In this document: positions 5,692-8,154 of the stretch, piece after piece
Layout: each line of letters begins with the position of its first letter
Position numbering within the stretch: the first letter of the stretch is position 1
Assembly: GCA_023389745.1 (NCBI GenBank)
Contig: JAEWED010000038.1
Span: 1 to 8,154 of the forward strand
Length of the DNA: 8,154 nt
From: Actinomycetes bacterium
GTDB lineage: Bacteria > Actinomycetota > Acidimicrobiia > Acidimicrobiales > Microtrichaceae
Reading direction: 5' to 3'
Program-made: the position numbers and the translations under genes
The notes under the pieces: generated by a model
Database searches by the model: none
Told to the model about the DNA's origin: nothing
Seen by the model: only the letters and a program-made list of their open reading frames with translations

Positions 5692-6705
5692 TCAGATGAC
5701 CGACTCGGGCAGCTTCGTGGTGCCGTCGTTGAGGCCGGCCGTGACCGAGTCGACCAGCGTCTGCAGCTCGGCGGGCTGGTCCGAGCAGAGCTCCATCTTC
5801 TGGATCTCAGGGTCCTCGAGGGCGAACACCTTGGGCTCCTCGGGCAGCGTGTCGTCGATGAAGTCGGTGACCATCGCCGCCATGTAGGCGTTGGTGCTCA
5901 GCGTGGTGCCGCCGATGACGATGCCCGGGTGGGTGCACTCGGCGACCGCCTGGGTGATCAGCTTCACGTCCTTGCCCGACTCGGTGATCGCCTCGACCAC
6001 TCCGGCGGTCGCGGTGTCGAGGTAGGCGTAGATGACGTCCGCACCCTCGGCGATCTGCTGCGAGGCGAGCTCCTTGGCCTTGGCCGAGTCGGTGAAGTCA
6101 CCGACCATCGCCGAGAGGTACTTGATCCCCGGCGTGATCGACTGCGCACCGAGCTCGAAGCCGGCATCGGAGCCGGCGGTCGGCGGGATGTCGAGGCCAC
6201 CCAGGTAGCCGACGGTGTCGGCCGACGAGACCGTGCCGGCCACCGCGCCGGCGACGTAGGCGGCGTAGCCCTGGTTGATGACGTAGACGTGCAGGTTCTC
6301 CGCGTCGCTGGTCTCGCCGTTGATGATCGAGAACTGCGTGTCGGGGAACTGCGGTGCGACGGCCGTACCCGCCGCGGCGAACTCGGCACCGACGCCGATC
6401 ACCAGGTCGTTGTCGGCCGCCAGGTTCTTGAGGGCGTCGATCTGCTTCTGCGGGTCGTCCGCGTTCTCCGACACCGAGACCTCGCAGTCGATGGTCTCGC
6501 ACGCAGCGACCAGTCCGTCGTAGTGGGCCTGGGAGAAGCCCTTGTCGTTGCTCGCCGCCGACAGCGCGATGCCGACCTTCACGCCATCCGAGGACGACCC
6601 GCTGCCACCGGACGACCCCTCGGAGTCGTCCGAGGAACAGGCACCAAGTACGAGGACACCTGCGGCCAGCACCGCAGCGATCCGGAACACCCCACGTGAT
6701 CTCAC
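5692..6705 (-). CDS. BMP-family (basic membrane protein/PnrA-like) substrate-binding lipoprotein of an ABC importer
   Basis: This is a 337-residue protein starting at GTG (6703-6705), with GGAG 5 bases upstream. An N-terminal signal peptide ends in the lipobox LGAC (C23 becomes the lipidated residue), followed by a Ser/Gly/Asp linker (about 24-40). Typical BMP elements follow: KVGIALSAASNDKGFSQAHYDGL, NADDPQKQIDALKNLAADNDL, VIGVGAEF, INQGYAAYVAGAVAG, VGYLGGLDIPP, GFELGAQSI and YAYLDTATAGVVEAI. The family (PnrA, RbsB-like fold) binds purine nucleosides or related compounds outside the membrane and hands them to an ABC permease. The ligand here is not provable from sequence, but a nucleoside is the usual one. 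The permease gene ends 179 bases before the start, so the binding protein seems to have its own promoter, in the AT-rich stretch directly upstream. Confidence 0.93.
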   Translation of the reverse strand: MRSRGVFRIAAVLAAGVLVLGACSSDDSEGSSGGSGSSSDGVKVGIALSAASNDKGFSQAHYDGLVAACETIDCEVSVSENADDPQKQIDALKNLAADNDLVIGVGAEFAAAGTAVAPQFPDTQFSIINGETSDAENLHVYVINQGYAAYVAGAVAGTVSSADTVGYLGGLDIPPTAGSDAGFELGAQSITPGIKYLSAMVGDFTDSAKAKELASQQIAEGADVIYAYLDTATAGVVEAITESGKDVKLITQAVAECTHPGIVIGGTTLSTNAYMAAMVTDFIDDTLPEEPKVFALEDPEIQKMELCSDQPAELQTLVDSVTAGLNDGTTKLPESVI

Positions 6706-6722
6706 AATTGCTCCTTCAGTCG

Positions 6723-6775
6723 GTTCCGTCTGGAACTCTGTTTCCTATGGTCTATTTGATATATGATTCGGGAAG
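6723..6775 (-). promoter_or_regulatory. AT-rich likely promoter region of the BMP lipoprotein gene, with small inverted repeat
   Basis: This is the only AT-rich stretch in the window (TTTCCTATGGTCTATTTGAT and ATATGATTCG on the plus strand). On the minus strand, CATATATCAAATAGACCATAG lies about 40-65 bases before the start and could hold a -10 element, but no clear consensus boxes can be named. GTTCC-GTCT-GGAAC at 6723-6736 is a 5-bp inverted repeat near the expected transcript start and may be an operator. Confidence 0.4.
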
Positions 6776-6884
6776 GTTTCGAGCGTGTGGCCATCTGTGA
6801 CCAGCTGCGCTCGTGGGCCGGCTCACCCGACCGCCGACGCGACGCCGACGCTCCGCTAGCGCCGACCCAGGGGGAACCAGGGCC

Positions 6885-7964
6885 TCAGCGACCGCCGTTG
6901 CGGGAGTACGGCACACCGAGCTCGAGTGGCGAGTCGTCGGTGTTCTGCAGGCTCGCCAGCGCGATCAGCGTCAACGCGTAGGGCAGGGCGAGCCAGATCT
7001 GGCTCGGCAGGGTCCAGGTCGGCTGGGCGATCCAGCACCAGCCGGCGATCAGGCAGAGCCCGGCCGAAGCGAGCAGCGCACCCGGGCGCATCCGGTGTCG
7101 CAGCGGGCTGGACATCACCGCCGCGACGAGGGCGACCAGGACGACCACGGCCCAGACGCCGCGGGGGATCTCGCCCACCGACTGCAGTCGCAGCTGCAGG
7201 GCGTCGACCATGCCGAAGAGCACGCACGCCACCATGACCGTCGTCGAACGCCAGCGACCGAAGATGACCGCGGCCAGGGCGAGGAAACCACGGCCTGCCG
7301 TCATGTTCTCGTTGAACATCCCGAGCTGGCCGACCGACAGGAACGCACCGCCGAGCGAGGCGAGCCCGGCGGCGATCGCCGTGGCGACGACCCGGATCGC
7401 GGTCACGTTCACGCCTGCGGTGTCGAGGGCCGACGGGCTGTCACCGGCGGCGCGGATCGACAGACCGAAGTTGGTGCGGGACAGCATCAAACCCATCGCC
7501 GGCACCGACAGGAACGCCACGTAGACCAGCGGCGACTGGTTGAACAGCGCGTCGCCGATGCCCGGGATGTCGGAGAGCAGCGGGATGGCGAAGCGGCCGA
7601 TCGGGCCGACCTTCTCGGCGGCGTCGGAGAACATGTCGCGGAACAAGAAGGTGGTCGCGCCCAGCGCCAGCAGGTTGAGCCCGACGCCGACGACGATCTG
7701 GTCGGCCTTGGCGATGACGGTGACCAGTGCAGTGGCGAGCCCGACGAGCAGACCGACCACGAGCGCGCCCAGCATGCCGAGCCAGGGGTCGCCGGTCGCC
7801 GCGCCGATGGCGTACCCGGCGAAGGCGCCGGAGAGCATCATGCCCTCGAGCCCGATGTTGATCACGCCGGCGCGCTCGGCGACGGTCTCGCCGGTGGCGG
7901 CGAGCAGCAGCGGTGCGGCGAGTCGGATCGCGGCGCCCAACCATGCGGCGTCGAAGGGGGTCAT
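6885..7964 (-). CDS. Inner-membrane permease of the BMP-type ABC importer (BPD_transp_2)
   Basis: This is a 359-residue polytopic protein. It starts at the ATG 7962-7964 with GAGGTG 6 bases upstream, and the ATGA at 7961-7964 is shared with the stop of the upstream gene. The motifs match the second (NupQ/YufQ-like) permease of nucleoside ABC importers: TGETVAERAGVINIGLEGMM (24-43), the coupling-helix region RAAGDSPSALDTAGVNV (171-187), AGRGFLALAAVIFGRW (223-238) and FGMVDALQLRLQ (250-261). The family's typical ending, here SPLELGVPYSRNGG, is present at the C-terminus. Between LQSVGEIP and LPSQIWLALPYALTL there is an extra segment of about 50 residues (268-318) with hydrophobic stretches, so the protein is longer than the usual roughly 300-320. 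The ATPase gene would be expected further upstream, beyond the window. It forms the channel for the solute bound by the BMP lipoprotein. Confidence 0.92.
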   Translation of the reverse strand: MTPFDAAWLGAAIRLAAPLLLAATGETVAERAGVINIGLEGMMLSGAFAGYAIGAATGDPWLGMLGALVVGLLVGLATALVTVIAKADQIVVGVGLNLLALGATTFLFRDMFSDAAEKVGPIGRFAIPLLSDIPGIGDALFNQSPLVYVAFLSVPAMGLMLSRTNFGLSIRAAGDSPSALDTAGVNVTAIRVVATAIAAGLASLGGAFLSVGQLGMFNENMTAGRGFLALAAVIFGRWRSTTVMVACVLFGMVDALQLRLQSVGEIPRGVWAVVVLVALVAAVMSSPLRHRMRPGALLASAGLCLIAGWCWIAQPTWTLPSQIWLALPYALTLIALASLQNTDDSPLELGVPYSRNGGR

Positions 7965-8154
7965 GAGCGCACCTCGCTGTGGTCGTGGAGGGGGCTGACG
8001 GGAGCACGGTCCGGGTCGCCTGGAGTGTCCGGGTCGAGCGCCGGCTCAGGCACCAGGTCGACGACCTCGACGGGTCCGGGCTCGGGGGCCGCCGACCCGT
8101 CGTCGAGGGGGTCGCCCGACGCCCCATCGATGCCGGGCGACCCCGAGCCGTCCC
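7961..8154 (-). CDS. Acidic, Pro-rich C-terminal tail of an upstream protein (probably the partner permease or ATPase), partial
   Basis: One frame is open from the right edge to a TGA at 7961-7963 that shares ATGA with the permease start. About 64 residues are visible: a low-complexity Asp/Pro/Gly/Glu/Val tail (DGSGSPGIDGASGDPLDDGS, then PEPGPVEVVDLVPEPALDPD) ending in HDHSEVRS. Third codon positions are nearly all G or C, as in the neighbouring genes, which supports a real coding frame. No domain can be recognised. In BMP importer operons the gene just before this permease is usually the other permease, so this is probably its cytoplasmic tail, by context only. Confidence 0.6.
   Translation of the reverse strand, partial: DGSGSPGIDGASGDPLDDGSAAPEPGPVEVVDLVPEPALDPDTPGDPDRAPVSPLHDHSEVRS

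Noticed and set aside
5623..6699. 358-residue plus-strand frame opposite the BMP lipoprotein
   Set aside because: The minus strand encodes a complete BMP protein with signal peptide and lipobox; the plus-strand frame is Arg/Asp/Gly/Val-rich shadow sequence.

Overview
The window is very GC-rich, uses GC-ending codons almost exclusively, has GTG as well as ATG starts, and packs genes into 4-14 bp overlaps. It carries WYL regulators, an ECF sigma factor, a TIGR03086/mycothiol-isomerase-like protein and a 'DGKWYPPE' actinobacterial membrane-protein motif. All of this points to a high-GC actinobacterium, possibly the class Acidimicrobiia (inference only; no marker gene such as rRNA is present).

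Layout. (1) About 1-1467, minus strand: a translationally coupled pair of membrane-anchored, surface-exposed proteins. The first is an Excalibur calcium-binding-domain protein and the second an HNH nuclease-like protein that runs off the left edge. Both have a low-complexity Pro/Thr/Ala stalk encoded by tandem 15-bp repeats. (2) 1570-2286, minus strand: a DinB/mycothiol-dependent isomerase-like protein (TIGR03086 type) followed by a hairpin terminator. It is divergent from (3) 2349-4937, plus strand: a WYL-domain regulator, an ECF sigma factor and a single-pass membrane protein likely to be its partner or anti-sigma factor, each overlapping the next. A perfect 9-bp inverted repeat sits in the divergent promoter gap. 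(4) 4962-4998: a 17-bp perfect hairpin between convergent genes. (5) 5035-5529, minus strand: a SnoaL/NTF2-like protein with its own good ribosome-binding site. (6) 5692-8154, minus strand: part of a BMP-type (nucleoside-like) ABC importer, comprising the acidic tail of an upstream protein, an inner-membrane permease and the substrate-binding lipoprotein.

How the genes work together. The WYL-ECF-membrane-protein cluster looks like one regulatory operon: the sigma factor is probably held by the membrane protein, and the WYL protein probably controls its own operon and the divergent isomerase-like gene through the shared inverted repeat. The ABC importer is a classical uptake system whose binding protein is set apart from its permease by an AT-rich likely promoter region. 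The coupled Excalibur/HNH pair is the most unusual part of the window: two proteins anchored in the membrane with matching stalks, one probably binding Ca2+ and the other probably cutting nucleic acid. No RNA genes, IS elements, CRISPR arrays or attachment sites were seen, and no gene-free stretch exceeds 300 bases.
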